A stretch of 64,000 bases of DNA from Halomonas fontilapidosi (GTDB lineage Bacteria; Pseudomonadota; Gammaproteobacteria; Pseudomonadales; Halomonadaceae). The notes below the pieces were generated by a model that saw only the letters and a program-made list of their open reading frames with translations, searched no databases and had not been told where the DNA came from. The position numbers and the translations under genes were made by a program. Each line of letters starts with the position of its first letter. Positions within the stretch are counted from its first letter, which is position 1. Location: the NCBI RefSeq assembly GCF_014192285.1, contig NZ_JACHXQ010000003.1, forward strand, positions 1-64,000, in the 5' to 3' direction. Positions 62,591 through 64,000 of the stretch are shown one piece after another.

Positions 62591-63055
62591 TCAGACCGGA
62601 CCGCAGCATGCCTTGAACTTGCGCCCGCTGCCGCAGGGGCAGGGGGCATTGCGGCCGGGCTTGAGTCGATGGACGGCGGAGTCGCCATCGAGATACCACC
62701 ACTGTCCGTCCTCGTGCACGAAGCGCGAGTGTTCCTCAAGCAGCGCCCAGCGCCCGCCCTCGCGAAAGGTGGCGCGAAAATGCACGCGGCCACGATCGCC
62801 CTCCTCCCCGCTATCGAGTACCTCGAGGCGTTTCCACTCGGTGGCGTCATCCGCCGGCAGTTGTGCCGGGCGGGTGCTTGGGTGCCAGGTGGCCAGAAGA
62901 TAGTCGGTAAGGCCCAGGGCGAAGGCGCTGTAGCGCGAGCGCATCAGCGCCTCCGGTGTCGGCGCCGGCTCGCCGACGTGATGGCGGCCGCAACATTGGG
63001 CCAGCAGCCGGCCACTGCCGCAGGGACAGGCGGTGGGAGAGATAAGGGGTTTCAC
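62591..63055 (-). CDS. YchJ-type SEC-C motif protein
   Basis: A 154-residue protein with a zinc-binding SEC-C motif at each end: CPCGSGRLLAQCC near residues 11-23 and CPCGSGRKFKACC near 139-151. Between them is an SnoaL/NTF2-like core (YSAFALGLTDYLLATWHPSTR and FREGGRWALLEEHSRFV). This is the YchJ layout. Its function is unknown; SEC-C tails are associated with ribosome- or SecB-linked chores. Confidence 0.88.
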   Translation of the reverse strand: MKPLISPTACPCGSGRLLAQCCGRHHVGEPAPTPEALMRSRYSAFALGLTDYLLATWHPSTRPAQLPADDATEWKRLEVLDSGEEGDRGRVHFRATFREGGRWALLEEHSRFVHEDGQWWYLDGDSAVHRLKPGRNAPCPCGSGRKFKACCGPV

Positions 63056-63155
63056 CAGGCGATCCCATTCAGGCCACGAAGGACCCCAGTGTACCCTGTT
63101 TGAGATGTGTCTCTCCCTTGACTAGGGTGACAAGCACACAAGCGAGGAGGTGCCC

Positions 63156-63920
63156 ATGAAACCGCAACCCAGCGTGACCTCTCTGCTCTGCCTTTCCCTC
63201 TTCGGCGCCATCCCCCTGGCCTTTGCGCTCCAGGCCCAGGCCGAGAAGCCCGCCACGCGTCCCCTGGATGACTGGAACTACCAGCCCCTCTACGAAACCG
63301 GCGGCATCCGGGCCACTTCGCTGCTGGAGGCCCAGGCAGTCGGCGCAGACGGCGACCCCGTCGGCACGGTCGAGAATGCCATCCTCGACAGCGAGAACCA
63401 GATCGTGACCCTGATCGCCGAGGTCGGCGGAATGTGGGACAGCGGCGACCGCCACGTCTCCATTCCCTGGGACGAGGTGGCACTGACCCGCGAGGGCGTG
63501 CGCGTGCCGGTGCACCAGGACAACGTCGAGGAGTACGACCTCTTCGACGACGCCTATGTCGACGATGCCTACCTCTTCAAGGGCGGCACGCAGCGCGTCA
63601 CCGAAGTGGAAGGCGATGTCATGACCGGGCCGCGCATCTGGAAGCTCACCGATCTGATCGATGACTTTGCCAGCCTCGACCGGGAGACGGGCCTGGGCTA
63701 CATCACGGATGCGCTCTTGACCCGAAACGGCGTGATGCAGGCGGTCATCGTCAAGTCTGCCGATCCCGAGTGGGGCCCGGGGCCCTACGCCTATCCCTTC
63801 TACAGCCACCCAGATGACTGGAACCCCGGCGCCATGCACTACGAGCTGCCCTATTCCCGTCAGGATCTCAGGCAGCTGCCGCCCTTCGACTTCGCGCAAT
63901 ACCCCAGCCTCTGGGACTGA
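63156..63920 (+). CDS. Exported PRC-barrel domain protein
   Basis: A 254-residue protein with a Sec signal peptide (about 1-29, ending ALQAQA). The mature part has two PRC-barrel-like units (about 52-118 and 130-200; NYQPLYETGGIRATSLLEAQAVG, and YLFKGGTQRVTEVEGDVMTGP). PRC-barrels often mediate protein or ligand binding in photosynthetic or RNA-processing proteins, but here the location is extracytoplasmic. The C-terminal tail is rich in Pro, Tyr and Phe (YAYPFYSHPDDW). GAGGAGG precedes the ATG at 63156. Confidence 0.75.
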   Translation: MKPQPSVTSLLCLSLFGAIPLAFALQAQAEKPATRPLDDWNYQPLYETGGIRATSLLEAQAVGADGDPVGTVENAILDSENQIVTLIAEVGGMWDSGDRHVSIPWDEVALTREGVRVPVHQDNVEEYDLFDDAYVDDAYLFKGGTQRVTEVEGDVMTGPRIWKLTDLIDDFASLDRETGLGYITDALLTRNGVMQAVIVKSADPEWGPGPYAYPFYSHPDDWNPGAMHYELPYSRQDLRQLPPFDFAQYPSLWD

Positions 63921-64000
63921 CCGCGCCGGCCGGGGCGGTGCATGGGCTGCTCAACCACACCCGCCGGCTGCACCTGGTCAGCATCGACCCCGGTCAAGCG
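63921..64000. other. Window end, no supported feature
   Basis: Eighty bases after the PRC-barrel gene to the window edge. On the plus strand a frame reads LLNHTRRLHLVSIDPGQA to the end, which might be the start of a further gene, but no start codon with a ribosome-binding site supports it. Confidence 0.2.

Noticed and set aside
1-64000. tRNA, rRNA or CRISPR features
   Set aside because: No cloverleaf-like sequence, rRNA segment or regularly spaced direct repeats with unique spacers was recognised in either strand.

Overview
This window looks like chromosomal DNA from a GC-rich gammaproteobacterium, most probably a Halomonas-like member of the Halomonadaceae. That placement is inferred from GC-rich codon use and from gene types common in gammaproteobacteria: UmuDC, DbpA, MltF, the YeeN-type YebC protein, ArgP/ArgO, YghU, YchJ and several c-di-GMP enzymes. 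No rRNA or tRNA gene and no CRISPR array was seen. Coding is dense; most very long antisense ORFs are shadows of real genes.

Layout. (1) 1-2.8 kb is accessory, decayed DNA. It holds the end of an IS5-like insertion sequence that has cut a DUF2939 gene, then a minus-strand remnant of an integrative element: a DUF927 primase/helicase-type ATPase with an internal deletion, an element protein with an in-frame stop, and a ribbon-helix-helix protein. (2) 2.8-8.8 kb is a GntR-regulated catabolic operon: class III CoA-transferase, TRAP transporter with genes in the order M-P-Q, and an HMG-CoA lyase-type enzyme. I propose it imports and degrades 3-hydroxy-3-methylglutarate or a similar branched dicarboxylate. 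An SDR follows on the other strand. (3) 9.7-13.6 kb has umuDC under a perfect LexA box and a large fused 3-oxoacid CoA-transferase. (4) 13.6-28.5 kb is mostly housekeeping: YbaK, a Q/R-rich secreted protein, a PAS-GGDEF-EAL protein, an MgtC/DUF4010 protein, an M24 family protein, YeeN, an apparently lone MenA, a bile-acid symporter family protein, a second-type FtsH, a RIO kinase and DbpA.

(5) 28.75-39.34 kb is the standout: a self-contained locus for a group 3b (NAD(P)-linked, cytoplasmic, 'sulfhydrogenase'-type) NiFe-hydrogenase. Maturation genes hypC-hypA-hypB-hypDF-hypE run into the beta, gamma, delta and alpha subunits and a maturation endopeptidase. HypD and HypF are one 1150-residue polypeptide, which joins the Fe(CN)2CO scaffold to the carbamoyl-transferase that feeds it.

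(6) 39.3-51.5 kb has two amino-acid exporter/regulator pairs (Lrp/LysE and ArgP/ArgO, both divergent), a lipoamide-dehydrogenase-like flavoprotein with a patatin, a Tat-exported aldo/keto reductase with a DUF6064 membrane protein, MltF and a diguanylate cyclase. (7) 51.7-64 kb has a four-CDGSH/glutamate-synthase fusion, a PhzF remnant, PsiE, an LHPP-like HAD phosphatase, adjacent PAS-GGDEF and GAF-GGDEF-EAL proteins, an AcuI/TetR pair with matching operators, DUF2267, YghU, YchJ and a PRC-barrel protein.
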